Below the pieces are notes generated by a model. That model did no database searches. It was not told where the DNA came from and saw nothing but the letters and a program-made list of their open reading frames with translations. A DNA stretch of 64,000 nucleotides from Serinus canaria (taxonomy: Eukaryota; Chordata; Aves; Passeriformes; Fringillidae), in assembly GCF_022539315.1 (NCBI RefSeq), contig NC_066313.1, positions 9,117,764-9,181,763 of the forward strand, read 5' to 3'. This document shows, one piece after another, positions 1-12,943 of the stretch. Each line of letters opens with the position of its first letter. The first letter of the stretch is position 1. Both the position numbers and the translations under genes were made by a program.

Positions 1-2803
1 GTCCTTCTTCTCATTGCAATATTGGTAAGATAAGCAGAAATCCTTTATTGATATTCATCATAAAAATACAGGATTTTTCCTTTTCCAGAAGACATGCCAC
101 AACAAATTTGGCCGAAAACCATCACCATGTGTCAGGCTATTCAACTCAAGAGAAGCCTACTGTGGCTGCAGGTCATGTTGTTGTTTTGCTGTGTGTGGCT
201 TTTGTTTCAGCTGCACCACAGAAATCCTCCTTTTTTCCAGCACAAGCAGCCAGCCTTGTGAGCTGAGACAGGACAAGAAAGCAGGAAGAATCAATTTAAG
301 AAGGGATCTGTCCCCTGTCTGTGGAGGATACTGAATGAAGGCACCAGTGAGACTAAAAAATTGATGTAAGCAAGAAAGAAGAGTTCAGGGGGTTGGGCTT
401 CCTGGAATTAACAAAGCCCCTCAGTATCTTGAGTCAATGTATACAGTGAAGTGGTGAAAAGATATAAACATGTACCAACAGCAAAACTATTAATATATGT
501 CTATTGCTAGTTTTTAACTGAACAGCTTTATTTCACTACGGAAAATATTTTATTTATTAAGCATAAAAGTATTTCCAGTAAAGCCTCATTGAGCTTACTA
601 AACACATTTTTGTTTATTTTGCTTCTTTCAACACAACAAGTGAGGAAAAAAAGAAACATTCCCACTGCCTTTACTAAGACTGAGATTATATTCAGAATAG
701 TCCCTTAATTATCCTTACCTGGTATAGTCACTATTTAAAAATCCCATTCTATAGTTAAGAAAGAAATCTCTTTATACTCACTAATTAAACACTAATAGCA
801 GGTAAAGCTTACTGGGAGAGTACAACACCATTTTCAACTGTATTTCCAATTTGAATATCATACATATTTTCTCCAACATTTGGCTAGGCAGGTGGCCAGC
901 AGGCACTGTCAAGATAATTTATGTCTCTTGTTTATTTGAATAATTAAAGTAACAACAGCACTGGAACCCTGCAATTTTTGCACAGCCCCAGCTTGCACAA
1001 CGATTTCCCATTCCTTCTCCTCCTATCCCACCCAAGAAATCCTGAGCATGAGAAGGAGGCTGCTAATGAATCAGTAAGATCCAAGAAAGTAGATCTTTGT
1101 GAAAGGAACAAATTTCTGCACAGTTTTCCAACAAGAGAAGAAAACTCCAGTAGCAACTTGCAAGTCAGCCTCCTGCCCCATTATCAAACCTCTCACACCC
1201 ACCTTGGTCTCCTCTCTTTCCAGGGAGCTCCAAGGACATCCAGCCTCACCCAGCCCGGCTGCTGGTGAGCTGCAGGCACCATTTGGTGACTGACTGTGAC
1301 TGCCTGCTTGGCACGTGGGAACAGCTCCAATCCTCCCGTTTCTGAAGGACAGAGGAGCTAATGCAAAACCTGCAACCTCCAATTTTTACCCAGAAATGGA
1401 AACCAGTATCAAGGGGCTCTGAATCTCACTTCAACTCTCAGCCCATCACAGCTTCTGCGGCTGCACTTGCTCACGTGGAAGTGAAGGAGCAACTGACAGT
1501 GATCTGGATTGATTCCTGTGACCAGATAAATCTGAGTTATTCCACCAATTTTGGTCAAAAACCTTGGTCAGGCTAAAAAGCCTAACATCACTGACCACAG
1601 GACAGCCAGAGTAACTCACAACAAGGCTACACCCTCAACAGGTATCTACATATTCTCTTTGTTGTTACTTTTTCTTTATAAGAAGCCACTTTTTCCCCGG
1701 TTTCATGAGATTTTTTCTGAGATGCACGCAGTGTGTGGATGTCTCCCTGTGCTGCAGCAACGTGGCTGGCCTTGCAGTGCAACACAGCTGCATTTGATGG
1801 GTGCTTTTATAGTCCTCCTACACCTTTTCAAAACTGTCAGGTGGTTGTAAAAGATGAGAAGAAAAAGTGATCTCACTGAAAGCCTTTCTTTTTTAATGTC
1901 TGTAAAATAATTAGGAGTCCCAAGTTTTGTACTGACAAGCCAGGGGCAAAGTCTGAAGAAACATAAATTATATAAATTGCTTTGCAGATGAGCACATTAG
2001 CTAAAAGAGGACTGTTTTTTTCCTGCTAGGCAGAATTATTTTGTACCAGTATGGGGGAACCAAACCTTTGCCACACTAATCCTTAATAGTGGTGGGTGGC
2101 ATTATAATCCTGGTTTTATTGTTTATGTTCTCTGATGAGTAATGTCCGGGACTCCAAACTTTAGAGTAACAAGTTCCTTTAGCTAGTAAGATTTTAAATT
2201 GTCATGTTCACAGAGTTCCTTCTGGTATGTTTTTTCCTCTGCTATGAGTTTAAAAGCCCTTAAAACCAAAAAAACAACCAACAGTAAGGAGTAGTTCATA
2301 TAATACTTTTAACATGACCACTCATTCACTTCCTTAAATAAAGAAATAAAGGTTGTGCAGAGCAGGGTTACAATTCATGAAGAATTACTAGTCAGTCACT
2401 CAATTTCAAGAAGCAGAATATTCTGCCTGTGTTACCTGCTGATTCATCACATGACTGAATATTTTTCTCTTTTCAAAAGGCAATATTTTGAGACCACACA
2501 TCTATTTCTTTGGGGAAGTCCAGAGCAAAATCAGATGTCAGACACATAGGAATGAGATGCTAAACTATGGTAAGCATATCTGACAGTTCAAAATACATTA
2601 TTTCTTTGCTGTCTGTCTCAGTGAATTTCTGAAAGAGAAAACAGTATTACCTCCTTTATTGCAAATTGTATTATGAGACAGAATAGTTTTGTTCTATAGC
2701 CCTGGTAATCTTCTTGTATTTCTACTACTAGAGAAATTGGTTTTAGTCTGGGACGTTTCTTGACTTGAATTTTACTTCTTTCAACACATCAGTCCAGCAA
2801 CAA

Positions 2804-2849
2804 AAACCTTTTATTTTGTTAAAGGTTAAATAAACCTTTTATTTTGTTA
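2804..2849. repeat. Tandem duplication, 28-bp period
   Basis: AAACCTTTTATTTTGTTA occurs at 2804-2821 and again at 2832-2849, separated by a short AGGTTAAAT spacer. Confidence 0.85.
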
Positions 2850-2987
2850 TTCTCCTATTTTGGAAGAATGCTTGCTGCCACATTGGAAACCCTGCCACCA
2901 TGTGTCTAAGTTTACAGTCTTGGTGCTAAACTGACCTTTGCTCTAAGAAAATGTATTTATTAAACTTCTCAGCTAGATTTTTCTTCT

Positions 2988-3075
2988 AAAAAAAAAAAAA
3001 GCCCAAACAAAACAAAACAAAACCAAAAAATCCCAAAAAAACCCAAAAAAAAACCCCAAAAAATAAGAAAAAAAA
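2988..3075. repeat. A/C-rich low-complexity tract
   Basis: A run of A is followed by AAACAAAACAAAACAAAACC and then CCCAAAAAAACCC-type units. It is almost only A and C on the plus strand. Confidence 0.9.
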
Positions 3076-3491
3076 AGGATTGAAAATCACACTTTTCAGA
3101 CAATTGGAATGACATTTCTGCAAGTATTTCTGGTTTTGGTATTCTGCTTATTTTCTTACTCAGCTTCTTAGTCTTCTGTTTTCTTATTCTGCTCTATTTT
3201 TTCTTAGGTTTTGGTATTTGTCTTATCACTCTAGAAAACCTATCCTTTTCAAAGTACTGTTCATTTTCAACTGTTACTTTGAAAAAAATTTCGAGCCCAC
3301 TTATTACCTTTCAGAGCTGCTGCAAGTCTATGTTTTTGCATGTATATGAATGGTCATGCTCATATTTATTGATAAATATATATGAATTCCTAGAGGGAAA
3401 AAGTCTCTAATTTCAGTATAAATACACTTAAAAATATACAAGAGGAATTTGAAAGCGCATATATTTAAAAAATAGCCCCTTTAAAATTAAT

Positions 3492-3518
3492 TTTTAAAGG
3501 AAATCAATTCCTTTAAAA
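3492..3518. repeat. Inverted repeat, 11-bp arms
   Basis: TTTTAAAGGAA (3492-3502) and TTCCTTTAAAA (3508-3518) are perfect complements around a 5-nt loop. Confidence 0.85.
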
Positions 3519-6212
3519 CTGAGGTTCTGCCATGGTAATCTATTTGATTGAAATAAGGGATTTATCTCAAATACAAGCTATTCTAGTTTTGCTAGAGGCA
3601 GGCCAAGCACCCTATGTGAGTTCAGGACCCCGTGTGGAGATTTCCTCTCAGCAAGCAGCAATTACAAGGATTAGGGGCTGAGGCTCAGCTCGGTGGAGAT
3701 GAGAGGTGTTTAGCCATTTCCCTGGCATTGCTTTGGGGCACACAGACAGGTTCCCATGGGCTCTGAGCAGTGGAGCCTCTTCCACCAGCAGGCACCAGGG
3801 CAGGCCCCTTTTGCTGCTGCTGCAGCTCCAAATGTCACATACCACAGGTGATGCTCATTATGGGAGCTGAGGGGATATAAAGGAGAGCAAGGATTATTGC
3901 TGGTGGTGGAGTGCCAAAGGTTAGTGAAAAGCTGGATTGTCTGCTGGACCAGAGTAGATAAGAACACAAAAGGGCACAGAAATGGATTTGAATACAGCCA
4001 CTTATCAGCGTGCCTTTTAAACTACATTATGCTCCTTATAATGGTGTGCTGTTAGCACTAAAATTGGGAGTCTCCTTTTATGAGCGTGCTAATTTATTAA
4101 CATCAATTTGTGTCACCATTTTAGCATCTCCTCTACTTCCCTGAGCCAAGGAGTAAGACACCAAGTCAGCTAAATTCAGGCAGAATTCAAGTGGCTCTAG
4201 TTCTTTTCAAACAACTATTGCTTTCTGCTGATGTAGCTCTCTGTTGGCTGCTGTATTGTTTTCTCCACAATAAAAACAAAGAAGCACACATAAAACAAAG
4301 ATGTTTATGATTTGGAATAAATTGCAGCTTTATTATTCTCTATTACTGGAAACCATCCAATTATTATGCAAAAGAATAAAAAAAAAGGGATCATTTATAT
4401 ACCATACTGTTAAATTTTATATTGAGTGGTATGATAAAACAGCCAACTGGGACAATGGGTGGGGAACGGGAGGAATGCCACATTTTATTTATGCCATGTT
4501 TATGGTTAGCTATGTTTATCCTTTTTTGTCAGTTAAAGGAACATTAAATAGAATTATCTTGGATTTATGGTAAGTAATAAAGCAGACTTTTTTTTTCCAT
4601 GAATGCTCAATTAGATTAAAGTATACAGTCACAAGAGCAAATATGCACCTATTTATGATTCCTTTCCTGAGGCCATCCTCATGTTCCTCTCCAGAGACTG
4701 CAAGAATCTGGAAGACTTTGCACAAAACAGTGCATGTGTTTACTGCAGCACATATGTAAGCATTATGCAAGACTGGTAGGACAGAAAGAAACATGGAGTT
4801 CAGGGATGAGGAAAGAGGAGAGGATACAAAAAAATGTCAGCACCATACTTAAAGAAAAAAACCCACCAAGTGGAGATTTCTGGAGAAAACTATCACTGAC
4901 AATGACTCTGACATTCTGCTCAGAAAGGGATCTGTCATCTAAAATCAGGGGGAAGATTTACATCTCTTTTCCTGGAATATGATATCCCTCAAAACTCTTT
5001 TAGAGTGTGAAGATGCCATTTCAAACCACACCTGTCTCCTTTTTCCTTACTTTGGGTTGTGTCCTATTCAAGAGAACACCTTTTTGAAACAAGGGAAAGG
5101 TTAGCAGGGTCAAGTTTCATGTTTTTCAACAAGGTTAAACCTGCAGTTCAAGTTTGGGGATTTAGTATTTGCTGTTGTGTATGCTTATATACAAGATAAA
5201 GTTAAAAAAGACCAGTTGTTTGAATCAATTAATCTCCTATGATTCTGTGAGGCTTAAATTCTGGCTCAGTCTATGGATTGCCAGTTTTTGATTAGCTGAT
5301 AAAATGCTTTTTTTTAGCTGTGAAAAAAAAAGAGAAAAAAAAATCCAATTCATTAAGATAATTTTGTGCTGCCACACATGCTGTCTTCAACATAACTTTA
5401 CACTGATCTCAACTTATTGCACAAGGACTTTACCACACATCAGGCAGGTAGAACAGTGATGCTTTTCAGCTCCAATACTTTTAGGATGTTGCCTAAAAGG
5501 AGTTTTAGCTGGTAAAATGCCAGACATCCTGGGACCTAAGCAAAACAGGTCATTGATGGTGCCATGGCCAGCAGCTCTAAAACTTGTTGTTTCTCCCCAT
5601 CTCTCTTTAATCCACAGCAGAACATCATTCATGCTGTGCTAAGCAAGGACTATATTATCACATTCTGTACTTCCAAACAGACTCTTCTCACTGACAAACA
5701 AGTCCAGACTTTTAGGATTCTGCTTCAGTTTTGTGCCAGCAAACTGTAAAGGTGCAAACCTCTCTGCTCTTTTATTCCTGAATTTTCCATGGCTCTTTTG
5801 TCCATCCCATGTGTCTTACAGGGATATGCAATCAAGGAGCTATTGTTCAAAATTTTATTGTTTATACACAAAATAGCTGAAAAAATAGAGCAGGTTTTAA
5901 AAATCATCTTGTTTGCTCACTTTATTGAAAGTTATCTGGCGATCCCTATTGTTTCAGATTTTCTCAGTTTGTATTCATTAGAGTGAAATGTGTGCTTTTA
6001 TGGTGGCCTAGGATGTAAGGCATTGCAAGAAAATCAGTTTTGTTTACCTAGCACAGAAAGGTAATATTTATTACATCCACAAGTGCTACACATTTCTGTT
6101 ATTTATTAGTAACATAACCCTATGTGCTTTCATTTTTTATTGGTGCAGAAATACCTTTGGTGTTTGTGAGACAAGGAGGGCTGTGGCCTTCCCATTCCAT
6201 CCAGAGCCAAGG

Positions 6213-6310
6213 TGACTGACTGACTGACTGACTGACTGACTGACTGACTGACTGGCTGACTGACTGACTGACTGACTGGCTGACTGACTGACTGACTGGC
6301 TGACTGATTG
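6213..6310. repeat. TGAC tetranucleotide microsatellite
   Basis: About 24 copies of TGAC, interrupted by single TGGC units near 6252, 6276 and 6296. A stop-free (Ser-Gln-Ser-Val)n frame arises on the minus strand in three offsets. That is a by-product of the period-4 repeat and not a protein. It ends about 150 bp from the 3' terminus of the antisense CR1. Confidence 0.97.
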
Positions 6311-6456
6311 GAATTTGCATGCACAGCAGTCAGGTGCAAAATTCTCAGACACACTCAGCACCAGAAACTGGTCTGTGTAACCCAGCCATCACCTGTTCCA
6401 ACAGCTTTTCTATGCTGAAGGTACATAATCCTCCAGTGTCCTCCCCCAGCTGTACA

Positions 6457-7405
6457 CACAGAATCACAGAATCGTTTCGGTGGAAATGAGTTCAGAGATA
6501 ATTGAGTCTGACCTTTGACTGATCAACACACTGCCAACCAGACCAAGGCACTGAGTGCCACATCCCATCATTTCTTGAACACCTTTAGGAATGCTGACTC
6601 CACCACCTCCTTCAGGAGCCCTTTCCAACGCCTTTCAACCCTTTATTTGAAAAAAATTATTCCTGATGTCTGACCTGAACCTTCCCTGGCACAACTTGAG
6701 GCCATTTCCTCATCCTGTCATTTGTTACCTGGTAGAAGAGGCTGAATCCCACCTGGCTCCATCCTTCTGTCAGGGAGCTGTTGAGAGCAATAGGCTTCCC
6801 CTTGAGCCTCCTTTTCTCCAGGCTAAACACCTCCATCTCCATCAGCTGCTCCTTGCCAGATTTGTGTTCCACAGCTCTGTTCCCCTCTCTGGACACACTC
6901 CAGCCCCTCAATGTTTTTCCTGTAGTGAGGGGCCAAAGCTGAGCCCAGGATTGAGGTGTGCCCTCAGCAGTGCCCAGCACAGGGCACAGTCACTGCCCTG
7001 GTCCTGCTGCCACACCACTGCTGATCCAGGCCAGGTGCCATTGGCTTTCTTGGCCACCTGGGCACAGCTGGCTCACGTTCACTCACTGCTGATCAGCACC
7101 TCCATGTCCTTTCCTGCTGGACACTTTACCAGCCACTCTTCCCTAAGCCTGAAATGCTGCCTTGGGTTGTTGTGACTCTAGTGCAGGACCCAGCATTTGG
7201 CCTTGTTGAACCCAATAGCATTGGCCTTGGTTCATCAATCCAGCAGGTCCAGATTCCTCTGCAGAGCCATCCTACCCTCCAGCAGATCAACATTCCCACT
7301 TTTAGCTGCCTCTGAACTGAAGGGTAAACTCAATCCCCTCATCCAGATCACCAGTTAAGACATTGAACGGGACTGGCCCTGACTCTATTACCCTTGGGAA
7401 ACCTT
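6457..7405 (-). mobile_element. CR1 LINE, 5'-truncated, antisense, about 950 bp
   Basis: The plus strand starts ACACAGAATCACAGAATCG, the reverse complement of the CR1 3' terminal repeat. It then follows the antisense CR1 3' UTR and the distal ORF2 region: CACCACCTCCTTCAGGAGCC, TGAGCCTCCTTTTCTCCAGG, CTTGGCCACCTGGGCACAGC and CAGCAGATCAACATTCCCAC. The copy is eroded by substitutions and small indels and is broken as a coding unit; the 169-codon plus-strand frame across it is antisense noise. The truncated 5' end near 7405 fades into unique sequence. CR1 is the dominant avian LINE. Confidence 0.92.
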
Positions 7406-9494
7406 AGCTTATCCCACAAACGACTCAAAAAGAAATAAGAGAAAACCAGAGAAAAATTTAAGCAGTAACTTACCAATATCCCTTTGTATCTGAAGTACCC
7501 ACCTCTGCTCTGAGTGCTCTCTCAGCAAACAGCAGGGCTGTCACCCCAGCAGGACTGTGTCCCTCCCTGCCAGGGTGCAGAGCTGTGCCATTCAGGGGCA
7601 GAGAGATTCCTGCTGAAGCAGCCACCTTTGCTGCAGGGCTCCTGCACAGCACACCACATGCCTGTTCAAAGCATCTCCACGGGCTTTTGATCTTCCCTGC
7701 TGCTCCTCTGACCCAGCAGTTGTGATGCTGGGGCTCACACCAGGCTGTTTCAGGCACCTGTGGTGCTTGGCTGAGAGACAAACACCTCTCCAATAGCGAC
7801 CATAAATAAAACACAGAGCAAACACACAGGAAACATATTTTCCTGACCCTGGTGATTCCTGTGAATTGTGAAAAGCATATGTTTCAAGCAGCTTCATTCC
7901 TGGTGCAAAATGCCCTCCTTCCCCACAGTGACAGTACTTGATGGCTTCACAGATCTTACTTTTTTGGCCACTGAGAAAAAAAACAAGTTGAATGGTCAGA
8001 AAAAGGTGGGAAAGTTGGTCAGTAAAGAGTATTATGGCCAGTCAGTAAACAAACCCTCTCTCTCTCAGCAGTGATTACTCTGTCTGCTACAAAGCCTTAC
8101 AGTAATGGTGCTTTAGCTAAAGAACAATAACCTGCATAAAACTTATTTGTAGCTTAGGCAGTTTAACTGGAAATTTAAGCCATCGGTAAAGCCTCTTTTA
8201 AGTTTTAATTTAATTTAATCTTCTCCTCAGGGCATGGAGTATGCACAGGAAGAAACTGTTATTATACTTTTCATGAGATAGAAAAAAAAAAACCAAAAAA
8301 ATTGGTGGGACTGATGGGGATGTGGAGCAATGCTGAGGTGGGGGCAGGGGGAGCTGAGTAGTTCAGAAGCCTTCAGGTGAACCCTGGAGAGAAAGTGACT
8401 TTTCGGCTGATGGCACCAGAGATTGTGGATGAATGGAGGCAGATCATGAAAGCCAGATATCAAAAGAGAGATCAGAGCAAGCTATTAAAATGTACATTTA
8501 TATTGCTAAATATTTTTAGGGCTGCTGAGTTGAGACAGCCAGCAAACAGCACATCACGAAGAACATTGATTGAAAAGCTCACTGGGTTGGGAAAGAATTT
8601 TTCATTTCATAAGTCATTTGCTGTAACCATTCCAAAAAGTCAGCAGATTTTTAAAATTAATGAGAGTTGTTCTGTGATGAAGGCTGGCTTGATGGTCACT
8701 TCCTTCCCTGGGTTTTCTCGAGAGAACTGAACCTCATCCTTTTGTGCCATTAAAATTTTTCAGTCAGTAATGCTAATTTGTTTGGCACGTATACAGCATG
8801 AGAAATTATCTTATCCTGTTTACAGAATCCCATACTGATATGATGCTTTCCAGAGATTTTAAGTCCAACTCCAAAGAGCTTTTTCTGAGCAGCTGATACA
8901 ATGTATTGAGTAAACAGTGGAGCAGAAGGATTTGTCATTCCAAAGTGCAACAACTACTGTCTACTGTTTTTTAAATTAATACCGTGTTACTATTTATTTA
9001 ATGATGTCCCTGTAGCTGTTTAAGTCTTCAAACAAAGGATAAACATTCCCTTGATATATTTCACTTCTGCTGTGGAGAACAGACACTAGATAAAAAAATC
9101 AACATGTTTGTTACTCAAAATGGGCATTTTCATTGTTCTCCATGATCACTCTCCAGTACCAATTTTAATTTCACAATAAGATACCTCATCATACATACTG
9201 GTCAACCCAAAGCTACTTCAAGTAATACCTAACATCTTTTTGACCTAGTAGAAATAAAAAAATCTCATTTTCTTAGTATATTGCCAAACATTGATTGATT
9301 TTAGCAAATTTTAGGACTCTAGATATGCTTTTTTTCTTCCACAAAATGCAGGCATTTGTTTCAAAAGGAAAACGAGCAGGACTTATTCTCAGCAATGAGT
9401 TGCTCATTGCAGATAGAAATATCACATATTTATAGGCCTTCTGCTCACTGAAAGTTTTCCTTATAGTAAGATCCAGAAAAACCTCCAGAACATG

Positions 9495-9568
9495 ACATAT
9501 AAATGTGTGAAGTAATTATAATAACAATAATACATATAAAGGTGTGAAATAATTATAATAACAATAAT
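9495..9568. repeat. Tandem duplication, two 37-bp copies
   Basis: Copies at 9495-9531 and 9532-9568 both begin ACATATAAA and end TAATAACAATAAT. They differ at only two bases, so the duplication is recent or homogenised. Confidence 0.95.
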
Positions 9569-10000
9569 ACCAAATGATAATTAACACCTAACATTCCCCA
9601 GGTTGCTGGAAATAATCGAGTTACTAATATTCTACTGAGAAGCAGCAAGGGTTGTCAGGACCAGGCTGCCATGAGCAGCCTGAACTGTTGTCCTGTACAG
9701 GATATTTTCTCTCTGCTGCCTGTAAGAGAAGTCCAGATGACAACACTGCAGATAATGTAAGTCAGATTGTAGCTGCTTGTGCATCAGATGCAATCTCAGC
9801 TCTACACTGCATTGTCCCTGGAATTGCTGCTGTCCATAACCCCATGAGGGCTGGGGATTTCATTTTCCTTGTGTTTATTACATTTATTACATTATGTTAA
9901 CAATAATAACGTATATTATGTCATCCTGCTACTGTTTGTCTTGCCTTTTCCTTTTTCATTTCAAACACCAGGAAAAATAATGCACTGATTTGATCAATTA

Positions 10001-10014
10001 ATTTGCATATGCAT
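10001..10014. promoter_or_regulatory. POU-type octamer palindrome
   Basis: ATTTGCATATGCAT contains an inverted octamer (ATTTGCAT) and is one base from the POU-dimer MORE motif ATGCATATGCAT. It directly follows TCAATTA, a homeodomain-like core. A motif match only. Confidence 0.3.
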
Positions 10015-12159
10015 TTACTTTGGAAATTATCTCACTATTCCAGAGCTGTAACCAGTCCAGGCCACTATCCTATAGCAGTCACAGCAACTGTGTTGTTTTG
10101 TCAAATGAAAGAGCTTTTTCCAACTTTTATTTTTGTGTCTCTTACTGAAACAAATGTAATTATGAAGAAAATAAATTTCCATGACAATCATTCAGAGCTG
10201 TAGTTTAATTCATAATGGTTTAATATAAGTTTTAATTTCTAAAATTTATTCTGAGTGAAATACAAATGTAAACAAAAATAGAAGCTCTTAAGGCAATTTA
10301 ATCCAGAAATTTTCGGTTCACAAAAAATAATTCTTCCCAATCCTCTTTGTCAACAGTCTCTTTTATATTTACATATCGCACAATCAGGAATCCGAAATCT
10401 AAAAACTTTTCTTTAGAAAGAAAACTTAAAAGAGGATATACCCAAGGGCAATTGATTAAGGCCAAAATCAGCAAATCTTTTTAATGTATTTTTGTTTACC
10501 TCTGCCTTATATGGTCTTCTTTTTGAAGAATCAGAAAAAAAAAATACCGAGGAGACCAGGAAAAATATGATTATGGAAATACAAGGAGAGAAAGACAACA
10601 AAAGGGTGGAGGTGAGAAGCTGGTAAGCACAGGGACACACAAAAACTTGCAGATTTGGGCCAAACAGCATCCTCGGGGTGGGACAAGATAAACATCTGCA
10701 TAAAGCTGATTGTAAGATTCCTGGCAGCTGTGTTTTTCTGTTATATTGTATTTTCTGTATTTTCTTGTCATAGTGTAGGTGCTTTTCTCACCTCAGCTCA
10801 GCCTCCCTTGGTCAGACTTTCCCTGTGGTGCCAGGTTGTCCAGGCTATTCTCATTCCTCAGCAAAGAGATGGAGGACAGGCAAAGCTAGAGAGGCAAAAA
10901 AACCCAAAAATCTGCTTGAAGGCAGGAAGAAATTGCTACTACACTCCTTCCACAAGTCCCTGATGCTCTTCTGGTGCTTCTGACACTTCTCTTCCCCTCC
11001 TCTGCCTGCGGCTCACCCTCGCTCTCGGTTGCTGTATCACCCACTGCCATTTCCGCACCATTTGATTCTTTTATTGACATCTTCAGTGGGGAAATTCCCC
11101 CATTGGAATCTCACCAGAAAGCTGCTTGGATAGGAACACAGCAATTTCTCTAGGCTTGCAAACCCAGGAGCTGTTCTGATCAGGACCCAGCTCTCATTTC
11201 AGGGGCTGCCTACAGTGTCCTCTGTGACAGGAGGCGCCCTGGGTGCCGGTGACCTTGCCCTGCTGCCCTGCATCAGTTCTTTGGGAGGGAACACTGTCCC
11301 TTTGGGCACTGGGGACACACTTCCCACAAACATCACCTCATGGTGAAGCCTGCAGCGTTCAGGAACACCCATGAGAGTTCTGTGGCTCCTCCTGATTCTT
11401 CTCTTCTCCTCACCACCTTGGTCTGCCTCTCCTCCCACTGCAGGTCACCGCTGTCCCCCCAGCCGGACTGTGCCAGACACGTTCCCCCTGGACCCCCCTC
11501 TCTCCTCTCCAGACTGCCTTTTATATGGAAAGTGGCTTCCCCACACATTATCCTGAGGTTGCTGCTCATTTTCTGCCTACCCTGTCTCAGACAGGCACTA
11601 ATCCCCCACGCTTTGTCTGCCCAGGGACTGTGAACTCTTCATATATTCTTCATGTGTGCTGCTGCTGTCACCTATTTGCTCAGGCCTAGAAGTCATTGCT
11701 TGATAAAGGACCAAAGTCATTGCTTTGCCTTCAGAACTATTAGTCTATTCAGGTACCAATTCAGAAGCTATTTAAATGACAATTGGGTTCACAGAAAATG
11801 GCTTCCAAGTATTTTAATTTGATTAGGAATCAATCCCTCTTAATTACTTTTACAAATAATTCCCATTTTCCAGCTGGAAATAGAGATAAGCTCGTGCGTA
11901 TATATATTTTGCTCTGAGATTGAAAAAAAGAAAGGTTCTATAATTATGTATCTGATAAATTGGACAAAAGAGAGAAGACAACTTTTAAAGAATTTAAAAG
12001 CAGATCTGATTCCAGTAATAATCCCTAAAAGAAGCTCACTAATCACATTAGTAGAAAATAATCTGTAAAGAGTAAAGCAAATTAAGTGCACGTCAGAGCA
12101 AGGGAGAAGTTGTATAATTTGGGAGATAGACAAGTGATTACCCAGTGGGATGACTGGGT

Positions 12160-12268
12160 TAAAAAAAACCAAAACCAAAACCAAGACAACAACAACAACA
12201 AACAAACAAAAAAACCAAAACAAAACAAAACACCAAAAAACCAAACAAAAAACCCCCCCAAAACCAAA
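12160..12268. repeat. A/C-rich low-complexity tract
   Basis: CCAAAACC, AACAACAACAA and CAAAACAAAACA units give open frames of Lys/Asn/Thr/Gln on the plus strand and Phe/Leu/Val/Trp on the minus strand. These are compositional artefacts. Confidence 0.93.
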
Positions 12269-12922
12269 AGAAGCTCTAAATTCACAGCAGGTGTCAAAGC
12301 CCAAAGATGACCTTATGATATGTTTTACTATTTTACAACAAAGATATACACATGGTTAGTTAAAAGGTATTGGTGAGATACTCCCTAACATGCAAAAACC
12401 AGGAAACTGAAATCAATTTTATTTAAAAATCTTTATCTCTATACTTAAAACACAGTAATTTCAAAAATTACAAGAAACATTAAAGTATTATAGTGCATGC
12501 TCAAGTTTTTGCCCTTCACACTCCTAAATGTGATATAAAAATATCTTTGTGGAGGAGCTATACAAGGAACAACAGATACAAATGTATGAAATTTTAACCA
12601 TGTACAAATCCTAAGCCAGCTATGGCTGTTTTTTCCAGGTCTGTGGCAGAAATAGCAGGAGCAGCTACAGTGTCACACAAAGAACAGCTGTGGTACTGTA
12701 CAAAAGAAAGAAAAGGACAGGGAGTGGCTGCAACCAAATGTATCATAGAAAAATTATATCTCTGGGGGTCTCTTTTCCTATTGACTAAAAATGATAAATG
12801 ATTCTTTAAAGAAACCATAAGCTATAAAAAATATATGTGAGAATTGTGTTTCTTTCCAGTTTGCTCACTCTGAAATATACACAGAGCACATCTTGTAGCT
12901 GGGTAAAGACATATTTCTTGCC

Positions 12923-12943
12923 TTTTTTTTTTTTTTTTTTTTT
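12923..12943. repeat. 21-T homopolymer
   Basis: An uninterrupted T run with no recognisable retrotransposon attached on either side. Confidence 0.95.

Larger units (their letters stand above)
1..6212. other. Gene-free AT-rich sequence
   Basis: No exon, RNA gene or transposon is recognisable. The stretch holds a 28-bp-period duplication at 2804-2849, an A/C-rich tract at 2988-3075 and an 11-bp inverted repeat at 3492-3518. A block near 3990-4130 is rich in TAAT/ATTA motifs. The short frames have no recognisable domains. Confidence 0.6.

Noticed and set aside
6120..6361. Three overlapping minus-strand frames rich in Ser-Gln-Ser-Val
   Set aside because: They are the same TGAC array read in three offsets; a period-4 repeat without stops opens all frames.
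6666..7175. 169-codon plus-strand frame
   Set aside because: It lies wholly inside an antisense CR1 copy and matches no protein in that direction.
12082..12310. Phe/Leu/Trp-rich minus-strand frames resembling membrane proteins
   Set aside because: They come from the A/C-rich low-complexity tract read on the opposite strand.
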